Assembly: GCA_021803465.1 (NCBI GenBank)
Contig: JAJZLL010000038.1
Span: 1-33,091 of the forward strand
DNA length: 33,091 nucleotides
Reading direction: 5' to 3'
Source: a bacterium
Lineage (GTDB): Bacteria > Chloroflexota > Dormibacteria > Aeolococcales > Aeolococcaceae
The stretch's first letter is position 1; every line of letters begins with the position of its first letter. A program made the position numbers and the translations under genes. This document shows, piece after piece, positions 26,601 to 33,091 of the stretch. Under the pieces are notes generated by a model. The model saw only the letters and a program-made list of their open reading frames with translations. It did not search any database and had not been told where the DNA came from.

Positions 26601-29600
26601 AAGCGCTGTGCTTCCCTCGTAGGCGCCTCCCGCATACGCGTATGCAGCTCCAAACGTGTAGGGAGTGGAGAACACATCCTCCTCGGGAAGCGTGCATGAC
26701 GCACTGCCTCCAACGACAGCGACATTCACGCAGATGGGGGATCCTGATGCTCCAAGAATTGCTGAGGCGGATGCGCTCCCTGGAATCGTGTCACTGAAGG
26801 CAATGGTTCCACCCGACACGGGAGTGCCTGAGGAATCCACTGTGGCAGTGAGTGTGATGGGCGTACCGAACGCTACGGACGAGCCTCCTGGTGAGACTGC
26901 AAGCGTCGTTGTGGTTGGAAGTCCGCTCACACTGTAGTAGCTCGGTTCGGACATCGTGTCCGATCCAGCAGTGAGCACGGGAAGTGCTGGTGAGGGAGTG
27001 AACATGGCAACGAGCGCATCCTGCCCCCCAGCTGTTGGCCTGTACTGGCATGAAGCTGTGGCAGTTCCCGGAGAGGAGCCTGCCTGCACGGCAACGTTCA
27101 TGCAGTTAGTGGCATTGCCATTCTCGTAGAAGCTCATGGTGCCAGCTGGTGTGGCAGGCGAGGATCCTGTTGGCAGCACGGTATGCACTGTAGCTGTCAC
27201 TGTGAGGGACGACCCGCCCGTGACACTCACAGGATGGGTGTCCGAGCCAAAGGGACTCACTGTGATCTGTGTTGGATCCGGCTTTGGAGTGTAGGCTGTC
27301 GTCGCTTCCGTGCCAGGCTGCCAGTCCACACAGTCTGTCGCTGTGCTTCCCTGAGGACAGAATGTCGCTCCATAGATGTGCTGTGAGGCATCCGTTGGCG
27401 ACATCGCCACTGTGCATGTGGCAACACTTGTTCCAGGACTGCCACTCACGGGGTTCGGTGATGCAGGGGAGGAGTTGGTGCAGACTGCGGGCGCTCCATT
27501 TTCCGTGAAGGCGACTGTGCCGCTTCCCAGTGGCGCTGCATGGGTGTTGCTCGCATCAGTGATCGTTGCAGTTACCGTGATGGGGACACCGACATACGGG
27601 TCGTTCTGGGCAGCGCTCACGGACACTGCAGTGGACGTCGCTGCGGGCGTGATCGTGTAGAGCACATTCGTGGACGTCCCGGTCGAGCTGCTTTGGGAGG
27701 TCTCGCTGTCTCCCTGGAAGCTCGCAACAAGAGCTCCCTGGGTATTCGAGGGAACATAGGTGCAGGAGGACGCTGTGCCTGTCATGACACCACCTCCTAT
27801 TGGCACAAGCTTATTGAACGGTGCAGGATTCAGTTGCCCAATCCCGGTGCAGGTTGCGGTCGGGCCACCCACACCATACGTGTACACCACTTCTCCAGTT
27901 CCCGATGTGTCCGTCGTGGGAATGTTCGTGACTGTCGCAGTCGCAGTCTCCGGGGTTCCATAGGTGATTGTTGCGCCTGTGGGATCCGGAGCCACTGCAA
28001 GTGTCGTCGTGGTCGTGAACTTCGCGACATCAAGGGACTGTGGAGTGGGGGGAGTCTGGCCTAAGGAGGGAGCATTGAGGTTGTCATTGTTCCCACCATA
28101 GACGGCAGTGAACTCGTAGTTTGTACCAGGCGTCGCTGTGAACGGGCAGGACGGATTCGCAGCACTTTTGGCAGCGAGATTGCCTGGTATCGTCTGCTGG
28201 CAGGCAGACATCGAGGGAGTGGGAAATGTTGTCGTGGTGCTTTTCGAATAGAGGAAGTTCACTATTCCATCCGTTGTCCCGGAATCCTGCCCAAGTGAAC
28301 CTATGGCGTATGAGACTGGTCTGACTGTCACTGACAGCGTGTACTGCGTTGCGGACACAGGCGTGATGATGACATTGCCGATTGTTGTCGGATCTTTGAG
28401 TCCAGTGAGGGCGAGAGAGGAACTCGTCTGCTGGGCTGTGACACCATCCCCCGAGTAGCTTGCCGTGTAGCTGAGCGTGCCGACTGCAGGAAGCGTGATG
28501 GAACATGCTGCTGTACCGCTGCTGTCCAGTGCGACTGCCACACAGGCGGACCCTGATCCACTGCCTCCTGAATAGTTGAACGTGACAGTTCCTGTGGGTA
28601 TGTAGGTTGGATTCGATGGTGTCGTGACATGTGCAGTGAGCGTGATGGCACCCACTGCTCCCGCATTCGCGGAACTTGAGCTGCTCGTGAGCTGCACAGT
28701 TGGCGTGGCAAGGGGCCAGGACACTGTGACGGATCCCGCTGAGTTGGATCCCCCACCGCCACCAGGAGTGTCCGAGACTCCACTCACATATGTTCCGTTG
28801 TACCCGTCGGAGCCGCCTGCACCGCCACCGCCAGAACTGTCCGTGCTTCCGCCGCCACCTCCGCCACCGCCGAGCCAGCCGCCACCTGCACCGCCACCGC
28901 CGCCTCCGGATCCGCCAGCGCCACTGCCACCACCACCACTTCCACCAGAGCTCGATGAGCCAGAACTGCCACCTCCTCCCTGGTCTACTGAGCATGCCCC
29001 GTTGTTGGAGCCACTGCCACTACCACCGCCTGATGCGCCTGCTGTGCCGCCATAGCCATTGCAGGTACCACCACCATTAGATCCATTGCCACCATTGGAG
29101 GACGTTGCTCCGCCTGTTCCTCCTGTCGAGGGACCCTGTCCAGATCCGTATCCACCGTAGGAGCCACCACCGCCAGCTGCAATCATGCGGGTGCCAGCAA
29201 CAGAGATGCTCGAGCTTCCGCCACCACCACCACCACCGTTGTGGCCACTGCCGCCAGAACCTCCGTCAGGCCACCCTCCAGCACCACCCGTGCCGCCATT
29301 GTCACCGTTCCCAGCTCCACCAACATTGATGGAAAGCGATGCTCCACTCGACACAGACAGTGCACCAGAAATCTTCCCCCCTGCCCCATTGCCACTTCCA
29401 GCTCCGCCAGCGCCACTGACGGACACATTCACTGACGTGAGACCTGATGGAAGTTGCAGACTCTGGGTTGCTCCCGTGTATCCGTACGTGCACTGTTCCA
29501 CATAGTTTCCTGTTGTGCCTGTCTGTGAACATGCAGCAGGAAGCGGGTTGCTGAGGGCAAGGGCCCGAGCATCAAGGGACAGCTGGTTCAGCGGAACGCG

Positions 29601-29789
29601 CTCCGTGGTCGTCGCATATCCTGGAGGAAGCTGGAATGTCTGCGGTCCAGCATGGCTTTGTGTAGGAGCGGGCTGCACAGCTGCAGGATTGACAACCACA
29701 TTGGCAAGTGACGTTGTCACTGCAAATCCCAGAAGCACAAGGAGCGTGAGCTGACGGGCACGACTCACTGGCACATGCAGTCTACGCAT
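20640..29789 (-). CDS. giant secreted, membrane-anchored surface protein (about 3049 aa)
   Basis: One uninterrupted frame. Approximate parts: signal peptide 1-29 (RRLHVPVSRARQ then LTLLVLLGFAVTTSLA); glycine-rich domain 124-348; about seven Ig-like repeats 352-1167 (each 100-130 residues, opening with TTTLAVSP-type strands, like bacterial Ig-like families); an unassigned Ser/Thr/Gly- and valine-rich beta region 1170-2580; a kelch-type beta-propeller 2659-2982 with about seven blades of LPDGxVLVAGG...W type; then LPVSG (3000-3004), a transmembrane helix (about 3020-3040) and a basic tail RKRWQHR. This is a cell-surface display layout, suggesting adhesion to cells or polymers. The start is uncertain: the frame also has GTG/ATG at 29846/29843 with a poor site; 29789 makes the signal peptide begin correctly. 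No matching whole protein is known to me. Confidence 0.85.
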   Translation of the reverse strand: MRRLHVPVSRARQLTLLVLLGFAVTTSLANVVVNPAAVQPAPTQSHAGPQTFQLPPGYATTTERVPLNQLSLDARALALSNPLPAACSQTGTTGNYVEQCTYGYTGATQSLQLPSGLTSVNVSVSGAGGAGSGNGAGGKISGALSVSSGASLSINVGGAGNGDNGGTGGAGGWPDGGSGGSGHNGGGGGGGSSSISVAGTRMIAAGGGGSYGGYGSGQGPSTGGTGGATSSNGGNGSNGGGTCNGYGGTAGASGGGSGSGSNNGACSVDQGGGGSSGSSSSGGSGGGGSGAGGSGGGGGGAGGGWLGGGGGGGGSTDSSGGGGAGGSDGYNGTYVSGVSDTPGGGGGSNSAGSVTVSWPLATPTVQLTSSSSSANAGAVGAITLTAHVTTPSNPTYIPTGTVTFNYSGGSGSGSACVAVALDSSGTAACSITLPAVGTLSYTASYSGDGVTAQQTSSSLALTGLKDPTTIGNVIITPVSATQYTLSVTVRPVSYAIGSLGQDSGTTDGIVNFLYSKSTTTTFPTPSMSACQQTIPGNLAAKSAANPSCPFTATPGTNYEFTAVYGGNNDNLNAPSLGQTPPTPQSLDVAKFTTTTTLAVAPDPTGATITYGTPETATATVTNIPTTDTSGTGEVVYTYGVGGPTATCTGIGQLNPAPFNKLVPIGGGVMTGTASSCTYVPSNTQGALVASFQGDSETSQSSSTGTSTNVLYTITPAATSTAVSVSAAQNDPYVGVPITVTATITDASNTHAAPLGSGTVAFTENGAPAVCTNSSPASPNPVSGSPGTSVATCTVAMSPTDASQHIYGATFCPQGSTATDCVDWQPGTEATTAYTPKPDPTQITVSPFGSDTHPVSVTGGSSLTVTATVHTVLPTGSSPATPAGTMSFYENGNATNCMNVAVQAGSSPGTATASCQYRPTAGGQDALVAMFTPSPALPVLTAGSDTMSEPSYYSVSGLPTTTTLAVSPGGSSVAFGTPITLTATVDSSGTPVSGGTIAFSDTIPGSASASAILGASGSPICVNVAVVGGSASCTLPEEDVFSTPYTFGAAYAYAGGAYEGSTALPASITITPASTSLGVTVGPDPSIAGHILITATVTNTSAGSPAPPAGTVVFSGSPTNPSSCSAVTLIPEANGAAAATCSLPAPTATDTFTATVTPSPNFAVPTSGTAAFTPGGACSAPFQTLWTAIGSAGASLSFTPGSLGGASTLAGTAAGLSGSCTRDTTISLSAVHLSFLGGSVGGTGLSGYIADTTGGTELCITGGNLGFPSGWKLSPVPLGTTEDLCFSISSATAGGGTLGTITSGVLTAAGVSLPFGAAGSSTPYDLTLSFTSGSPQDIAIHIGPGTVPSSSPYALVDITAGWSGSAVSAGGTVSLHNVPFGSTWNGTFAVSTGSSGSLNGGSGSITLSNTGTYAPLPGMSVGGISLTLSSTAGLSVSATGTFGSAAHPVTLPLTGTYTAGTWSIAASPTALPSWSPVSGLTFTATVSGTVTISDSGAVTYDIGAGTSPTSGSASPALATFAPSGSGVALTVYCIAFAYGISSPANGCTGGGLSTPTDPTLSMQGMVSVGGASGFTAGIDGTLNLRSGAFALGLDSTIATPTIQVAPGFTVTLQQLSIVGIGSSLSVNGQASVLVPSLSAKPIIMTVTDTNGPLIIAITNLSLSNLNVPLTGVFVYASAPVSAFNTGVSGIGTVTLAKGFNAFALYQLDPATAGALNALGFSVASSGTIFFSASWTPGATPTFTATISSPANYPILTLPDGGSITGATLTFAGGSLTFTADGTIPIPAEPSATLTMTITISTDGSFAGSVTVSNMTVFGASFGMVGTVTRSASGNITADVASCTVTGSSCTKGAIPGPITPFSGVPVTISNLSFDLGTAGLTISGTVSADNVGSIALSGTVTSLSSWELSLTLAQAQSFTPAPGFTIDATLSGTLTDTSGAVTFVILATGTNQSPLLAISSTGYSFTVTSLGIGNGAPSTGCTVSKVGDLWVCVSGGMTISLGSVSGSVTASGTYDITAGTFILTASIPSLSFSALNNAVTLSDPTFTISDTSGTFAVAITAPFTVSMPGGGTIQATAVIAYSSAGFVIGASVDLSQWIGSSGNSAYLYYASADMANFATGSPSLGAINLTQGIDFAIALDLPQSFTSMLTHIGLSLPANTALTAVGTADFATDTYTFKVSISLGTGLTIFSTGGASLVLDDGFVAVVLSPSVESFSLGLDTTLNLPSPGNGGAASSVTLTGALTVSDTGINLSLSLGNCSGTSAGWVDAFGLNGLTVKCAALQGGVSWGDGVPLPNVGFEGTITSLPSTVANVIGYMNNAPISFAFNFDPFLLSLSIGTANSGTPALEPFAYFGQGNLLEIDFASLYLCPEGATIAQTVYPAGFGLAFQASVEGVNLNVMANIGFAPPSIHFLGTLSSVTLGGLTVGPITVKLDASTSPLMFDFEFDGTLSLGPGGSDIGPALYVGGSLSASVAINVSTSGISAFLWGNVNVQLGAYLPGATCWWDGWAPYPCDYYWSYTYVNVTIGKTGFSVNSSGVTLEADGYSITFYYNGTASVSTRYTPGTAINGGAGNSATSTVLLSYVPKTGEPVRVVRPGSHVQFISSGTATENPIVLAGAFRSTGPIQGGSQAISDVTAVPSEGNAVGAWYHAPPLAQPVSDSVLVPLHGGDVLLAGGFTAQGSPTSQAWIFNPADGHWTQTASMNAARLGAMAQLLPDGNVLVAGGIGSQDLPLSSAEIYEVATGTWHEVGAMATPRAFAATALLPGGEVLAAGGLGMHHAPLASSEVFHLGSGTWTAAASMHAAHAFAASTVLHNGSILVAGGLDSTGHPTAAAEMYDPSIGHWSRAGTMSQPRFFAEAVTLPDGTALVVGDGASADIFDPASGVWIESAGMRTTRVMPSVSQLPNGDVLVAGGLAGTTMLDSADVFDVKTATWKNAGNLPSPEMNASAVTLSNGEVLLAGGARLATAGGVALTPEKGVVEFRPHATFLGTAHVQAPHGTLPVSGLSFLGKIGNVLLTWQALLVALLACGACLAVAFVLLYRKRWQHRPN
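28745..29420 (-). repeat. glycine-rich low-complexity tract in the giant gene
   Basis: About 225 codons dominated by Gly and Ser (GGAGGSGGG-like runs), read on the plus strand as CCACCG/CCTCCA repeats. Short repeats of this kind are prone to length change. The protein pattern (GAGGAGSG at the front, SVTVSWP closing) resembles glycine-rich domains on bacterial surface proteins. Confidence 0.85.
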
Positions 29790-29820
29790 GCATGCCACAC
29801 ATGGACGGATAGCCGAACAT
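29782..29820 (-). CDS. 12-residue leader peptide ORF overlapping the giant gene start
   Basis: A 13-codon frame MFGYPSMCGMHA-stop. A purine-rich site GCGAGGGGAG lies 3-7 bases before its ATG, better than any site before the giant gene's own ATG. Its TAG stop overlaps that ATG: the last eight bases, ATGCGTAG, contain the giant gene's start codon in another frame. Ribosomes finishing the leader would therefore be placed at the main start, implying translational coupling. This is read from sequence; translation is not shown. Confidence 0.4.
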   Translation of the reverse strand: MFGYPSMCGMHA

Positions 29821-29983
29821 GGTCTCCCCTCGCATGGACCCATCACACCTGCACGGTCGATGGATCATGCCACCCTGAACTCTATACTGCTGCACACACA
29901 TGACCATTCATGTCACGTAGGTAGCACTATATCATTCCCCAGATCACATCTGCCCGAGTGCTCAAGTGTGTGGATGGCACAAC

Positions 29984-30011
29984 GGGGATGGCTCCAGCTG
30001 GAGCCATCCCC
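29984..30011 (-). terminator. 28-bp perfect palindrome after acs, likely terminator hairpin
   Basis: GGGGATGGCTCCAG (29984-29997) is followed directly by its exact complement CTGGAGCCATCCCC (29998-30011), so RNA from either strand can form a very stable hairpin with about 12 paired bases. It lies 15 bases after the acs stop and upstream of the giant gene. On the minus strand the bases after it are GTTGTGCC, without a U-run, so it is an imperfect intrinsic terminator or an mRNA 3'-end stabiliser. A smaller repeat ACATGA-CCAT-TCATGT (29898-29913) lies nearer the giant gene. Confidence 0.7.
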
Positions 30012-30026
30012 ATTTGCACATGCGTC

Positions 30027-32021
30027 TTACTCTTCAGTTCCCGGATGCGCCTTGAGATTCTCATCAATCATCTTGACGACTGTGGGATCCAGGAGGGTTG
30101 TCACATCTCCTAGTTCCCGGTGCTCCGCCACATCGCGAAGCAGTCGCCGCATGATCTTGCCGCTTCTTGTCTTCGGAAGCTCTGGAGTGAGAATGATCTG
30201 CCGCGGTTTGGCGATGGGTCCAATGGTAGTGGCGACATGGTCACGGAGGTCCGAAACAAGCTGGCTTCCATCTTCCTCCGACTTCGCCTGCTCACCCTTT
30301 ACTGTGACAAACGCAACTATAGCCTGGCCAGTAATGGGATCCGATGCGCCAACTACTGCTGCCTCGGCGACAGCTGGATAGCCAACAAGCGCATGCTCGA
30401 TCTCCGTTGTGGAGATGCGATGACCCGAGATGTTCATGACATCATCCACCCGACCGAGAAGCCAGATGTCTCCATCCTCATCCCGCTTGGCTCCATCACC
30501 TGCGAAGTACATCCCCGGAAACCGTGACCAGTAGGTGTCCCTGTAGCGCTCGGGATCGCCCCAGATACCTCGAAGCATCCCTGGCCAGGGCTTCCTGATG
30601 ACAAGGTAGCCACCCGCACCGTTGGGTACGGAATCCCCATGGTCGTCCACAACGTCCGCATCTATGCCAGGAAATGCGCGCATTGCTGCTCCCGGCTTCG
30701 TTGACGTGATGCCGGGAAGGGGTGTGATCATGATGCCTCCCGTCTCTGTCTGCCACCAGGTGTCGACAATGGGACAGTTGTCACGTCCTATGTACTTCCG
30801 GTACCACATCCACGCCTCGGGATTGATGGGCTCGCCAACTGAGCCAAGGAGGCGGAGTGAAGACAAGTCATGGGAAGCTGGATAGGACTCCCCCCACTTC
30901 ATGAGGGTACGGATCGTGGTTGGTGCAGTGTACAGGATGCTGACCTTGTATTCCTCGACAATCTTCCACCACCGATCCTTTCCGCCTGCGTCCGGCGTTC
31001 CCTCGTACATGACTGAGGTTGATCCGTTCACCAGCGGTCCATAGACGATATAGCTGTGTCCTGTCACCCAGCCAATGTCTGCAGCAGTCCAGAAAATGTC
31101 ACTCTCCGGCTTGAGATCGAAGATGTACCGGTGCGTCGTTGCTGTATGCACGAGATACCCGGCAGTGGTATGGAGGATGCCCTTTGGCCGTGCGGTTGTG
31201 CCGCTCGTGTACATGATGTAGAGCGGATGCTCCGCATCGAACGCCTCTGGCGTATGTGTAGTCGACTGGCGGTCAACCAGGTCATGCCACCACACATCCC
31301 GACCTTCAACCCAGTTCACCTCTCCACCAGTCCGGCGCACGACAAGCACGGAACGGACATTGGGACAGGTTTCGAGAGCCGCATCCACCTGGGGCTTGAG
31401 CGGAAGGGCTGTCCCCCGACGGAACTGTCCATCCGCTGTGATGATGACACGCGCGTCCGCATCCTGGATTCTGCCTGCAAGGGCTTCGGATGAGAATCCA
31501 CCAAACACCACGGAGTGCGGTGCGCCTATCCGTGCGCAGGCAAGCATTGCGACAACAGCCTCGGGAATCATTGGCATGTAGATTGCGACTCTTTCGCCTG
31601 CTGTGACTCCAAGCTCCTCAAGTGCATGAGCTGCCTGGCTGACCATGGCAAGGAGATCGCGGTACGTAATGACTCGATGTTCTCCTTCGGGTTCTCCAAC
31701 CCAATAGTAGGCGACCTTGTCTCCTCGTCCCTCTTCGACATGCCTGTCAACGCAGTTGACTGCCGCATTGAGCTTTCCGCCAACAAACCACTTCGCAAAC
31801 GGGAGATCCCACTCAAGTGTGGTGTCCCAGCGCTTCTCCCATTTCAGATGCTCCGCTTCCTTGGCCCACCATGCGACTGGATCCTGTGCAGCCTCCTCGT
31901 ATATGGATGGCTGGGCGTTCGCACTCTTGGCAAATGCCTCGGAAGGGGAGAAATGCCGATGCTCATGCAGCAGTGCAGCAAGCGCCTCGCCCTGGATAGA
32001 GCCAATTGTATCGTTGCTCAT
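30027..32021 (-). CDS. acs: acetyl-CoA synthetase (AMP-forming)
   Basis: Makes acetyl-CoA from acetate, ATP and CoA via acetyl-adenylate (664 residues, normal for Acs). Landmarks: an N-terminal WWAKEAEHLKWEKRWD segment, VFGGFSSEAL, the nucleotide loop YTSGTTARPKGILHT (271-285), WTAADIGWVTGHSYI, DTWWQTETGG, the hinge region with GRVDDVMNISGHRIS, and the C-terminal PKTRSGKIMRR, whose Lys is the conserved catalytic and acetylation site in this family. SGTTARPKG is a variant common in actinobacterial Acs. The ribosome site AGGAGG lies 6-7 bases before the second ATG (32021), preferred over the first at 32024. It lies 21 bases after satP, so the two form an acetate operon. A strong palindrome follows the stop. 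Confidence 0.97.
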   Translation of the reverse strand: MSNDTIGSIQGEALAALLHEHRHFSPSEAFAKSANAQPSIYEEAAQDPVAWWAKEAEHLKWEKRWDTTLEWDLPFAKWFVGGKLNAAVNCVDRHVEEGRGDKVAYYWVGEPEGEHRVITYRDLLAMVSQAAHALEELGVTAGERVAIYMPMIPEAVVAMLACARIGAPHSVVFGGFSSEALAGRIQDADARVIITADGQFRRGTALPLKPQVDAALETCPNVRSVLVVRRTGGEVNWVEGRDVWWHDLVDRQSTTHTPEAFDAEHPLYIMYTSGTTARPKGILHTTAGYLVHTATTHRYIFDLKPESDIFWTAADIGWVTGHSYIVYGPLVNGSTSVMYEGTPDAGGKDRWWKIVEEYKVSILYTAPTTIRTLMKWGESYPASHDLSSLRLLGSVGEPINPEAWMWYRKYIGRDNCPIVDTWWQTETGGIMITPLPGITSTKPGAAMRAFPGIDADVVDDHGDSVPNGAGGYLVIRKPWPGMLRGIWGDPERYRDTYWSRFPGMYFAGDGAKRDEDGDIWLLGRVDDVMNISGHRISTTEIEHALVGYPAVAEAAVVGASDPITGQAIVAFVTVKGEQAKSEEDGSQLVSDLRDHVATTIGPIAKPRQIILTPELPKTRSGKIMRRLLRDVAEHRELGDVTTLLDPTVVKMIDENLKAHPGTEE

Positions 32022-32042
32022 CATTACCCTCCTGTGGGTATG

Positions 32043-32654
32043 TCAGTGGCCCTGGATCGCCAGTGAATGTGTGGGGATCACATTGCGACCAAATGTCGCG
32101 TTCACGACGCCAGCAAAGGAAGCATACCAAGCTGCAATGGCTGTCAGGATACCGAGATATCCACCAATCTGGTTGAACATCGTCGATGATGTCCCAGCAC
32201 CGATGGTGAGTGCAAGGAAGGTGAGAGTCAGCAGGACAAACACGAGTGCCACGGCAGTGGACACCCTGAAGGACGCAATCATCATGTAGCAGGTGAAGAT
32301 GGTCCAGGAAAGGAGAAATACGGTGACTGCAGCATTGACATCTCCTGCATTGCCAATGGCTGGTGCAACAAACTTCCCAAACACGAAATACGCAATCCAG
32401 AATGAACCGTATGACGTGAATGCGAGTGCGCCAAACGTGTTCTTCCGCACGAATTCCCACATTCCTGCAGCGAACTGGGCAATACCTCCATATACAAGAG
32501 CGAGTGCGAGTGCTGCAGCAGCAACACCTTTCGCTCCAGTGCCAATCTGGGCATTGGAAATGCTCAGAACGAATGTTGTCATCGCAAATGCAGCAAGACC
32601 AAGGGGTCCTGGATCTGCGACTGCTGGCTGTGCTGATGGACTGTTCGATGCCAT
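32043..32654 (-). CDS. satP: acetate uptake transporter, SatP/YaaH (GPR1/FUN34) family
   Basis: A 203-residue, six-helix membrane protein that moves acetate, or succinate-acetate with protons, into the cell. The family signature NPxPLGL is present as DPGPLGLAAFAMTTFVLSISNA (from residue 14), and a second family stretch is seen in YGGIAQFAAGMWEFVRKNTFGALAFTSYGSFWI. GGAGGT lies 6 bases before the ATG at 32654, which excludes an upstream start. The gene is first in a pair with acs (21-base gap), so uptake and activation of acetate are co-expressed. Family and substrate class are strongly supported by this pairing. Confidence 0.92.
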   Translation of the reverse strand: MASNSPSAQPAVADPGPLGLAAFAMTTFVLSISNAQIGTGAKGVAAAALALALVYGGIAQFAAGMWEFVRKNTFGALAFTSYGSFWIAYFVFGKFVAPAIGNAGDVNAAVTVFLLSWTIFTCYMMIASFRVSTAVALVFVLLTLTFLALTIGAGTSSTMFNQIGGYLGILTAIAAWYASFAGVVNATFGRNVIPTHSLAIQGH

Positions 32655-32714
32655 GTCGCACCTCCTTTTCAACCGCTCACATACGTGAGGCAAGGTACAG
32701 CACTTTGCATCTCC

Positions 32715-32743
32715 ATCGTGTGTCCGCAGATTTAAAAAGTCAA
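32715..32743 (-). promoter_or_regulatory. candidate satP-acs promoter
   Basis: Reading leftward, TTGACT (32743-32738, five of six to TTGACA) and, after 17 bases, CACGAT (32720-32715, three of six to TATAAT), about 60 bases before the satP start. The AT-rich TTTTAAAT in the spacer is notable. The -10 is weak, so an activator may be needed or the site may be wrong. Confidence 0.33.
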
Positions 32744-32853
32744 TGCGGAACTCAATGTTTTCACAATGCGATGCATCCCGTACACCGCACGGTCCGCTGT
32801 GTCGAAGGGAGGCTCACACGGCCTGTCATTCCCCTGTCCAATCAGGGAACAGC

Positions 32854-33091
32854 CTATGCGACCTGCTGCTCTGCTGTTCCGTGCCCAACCTCGACCCGCT
32901 CAAGAAACTTCGCAACTGCTGCAGAGCGGTGGAGCACTGAACGTATGCGGCGACAGAGACCCTCAGCCTGCTCCGGCTCACCATGGACGGCATACGTCTT
33001 TCGCGCAGGAGCTTTCGCAAGCCACGAAATGAGCTCCTCAGCATCCGCGTGCCCAGAGAATCCCACATGCTCAATCCGGGATCTCACGACA
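32854..33091 (-). CDS. beta-CASP metallo-beta-lactamase-fold nuclease, C-terminal end only
   Basis: Only the last 78 codons lie in the window and the frame runs off the right edge. The visible part carries EHVGFSGHADAEELISWL, which holds the His of the SGHAD motif, and KTYAVHGEPEQAEGL, the closing VHGE motif. This pairing is typical of beta-CASP RNA-processing nucleases of the CPSF73/Ysh1 type, which cut RNA with two zinc ions; RNase J has related motifs. It ends 200 bases upstream of the satP start, on the same strand. The upstream catalytic HxHxDH motif would be outside the window. Confidence 0.85.
   Translation of the reverse strand, partial: VVRSRIEHVGFSGHADAEELISWLAKAPARKTYAVHGEPEQAEGLCRRIRSVLHRSAAVAKFLERVEVGHGTAEQQVA

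Noticed and set aside
25318-26622. 434-codon open frame on the plus strand
   Set aside because: It lies antisense inside the giant protein gene, has no ribosome site and no family resemblance. Its length follows from the biased Ser/Thr/Gly codons on the other strand.
28745-29420. CRISPR-like or tandem DNA repeat
   Set aside because: The repetition is trinucleotide-scale and in frame with Gly/Ser codons; no regular spacers.
28624-29505. Proline- and histidine-rich plus-strand frames
   Set aside because: These are reverse-strand readings of the glycine-rich tract (CCACCG repeats), not genes.

Overview
This window looks like ordinary chromosome from a bacterium of moderate GC content that uses the standard code (TGA is a normal stop). 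It carries no phage, transposon or CRISPR signature. The lineage is not certain. The leucyl-tRNA synthetase is of the kind I associate with Patescibacteria/CPR and Chloroflexota (start motif FPYPSAEKLHVGN). A complete cyoABCD quinol oxidase cluster fits environmental Saccharimonadia (TM7), which are known to carry one. Several metabolic genes (patatin, CtlX, TetR, Acs with SGTTARPKG) look actinobacterial. My best guess is a Saccharimonadia-like or other uncultivated bacterium, held with low confidence.

Layout. 1-4.4 kb: leuS (3' end cut by the window edge), a small low-affinity iron-permease-like membrane protein, a VOC/glyoxalase-fold protein, and a stand-alone phosphatase resembling the phosphatase domain of bacterial Pnkp. 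4.4-6.8 kb: tRNA-Thr(CGT) with its own promoter, then an AT-richer stretch with a YihX-like HAD phosphatase, tiny ORFs and long non-coding gaps, possibly an islet beside the tRNA. 6.8-12.3 kb (all minus strand): a PQ-loop/SWEET-like transporter, then cyoA-cyoB-cyoC-cyoD (cytochrome bo3 quinol oxidase, overlapping stops and starts), then an unknown three-helix membrane protein. No cyoE is present. 12.5-20.6 kb: mixed single genes: patatin-like lipase, SDR dehydrogenase with an N-terminal extension, a 33-residue lipoprotein, two unknown proteins, a TetR regulator behind a 10-bp-arm inverted repeat, CtlX-type amidinohydrolase, a HELLH putative metalloprotein, a free-standing EF-Tu domain-2 protein and a HAD phosphatase.

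20.6-29.8 kb is one minus-strand gene of about 3050 codons. It encodes a secreted, C-terminally membrane-anchored giant surface protein: signal peptide, glycine-rich domain, about seven Ig-like repeats, about 1400 residues of unassigned beta-rich sequence, a kelch propeller and a terminal transmembrane helix. A 12-codon leader ORF overlaps its likely start. 29.9-33.1 kb: a 28-bp perfect palindrome closes the satP-acs operon (acetate uptake and activation to acetyl-CoA), and the 3' end of a beta-CASP ribonuclease-like gene lies at the edge.

Together the genes suggest a cell that can take up and activate acetate and reduce oxygen with quinol, and that displays a very large adhesin-like protein. 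The giant protein with its leader ORF, the altered phosphatase and CyoB active-site residues, and the unrecognised small membrane or lipid-anchored proteins are the most novel items.
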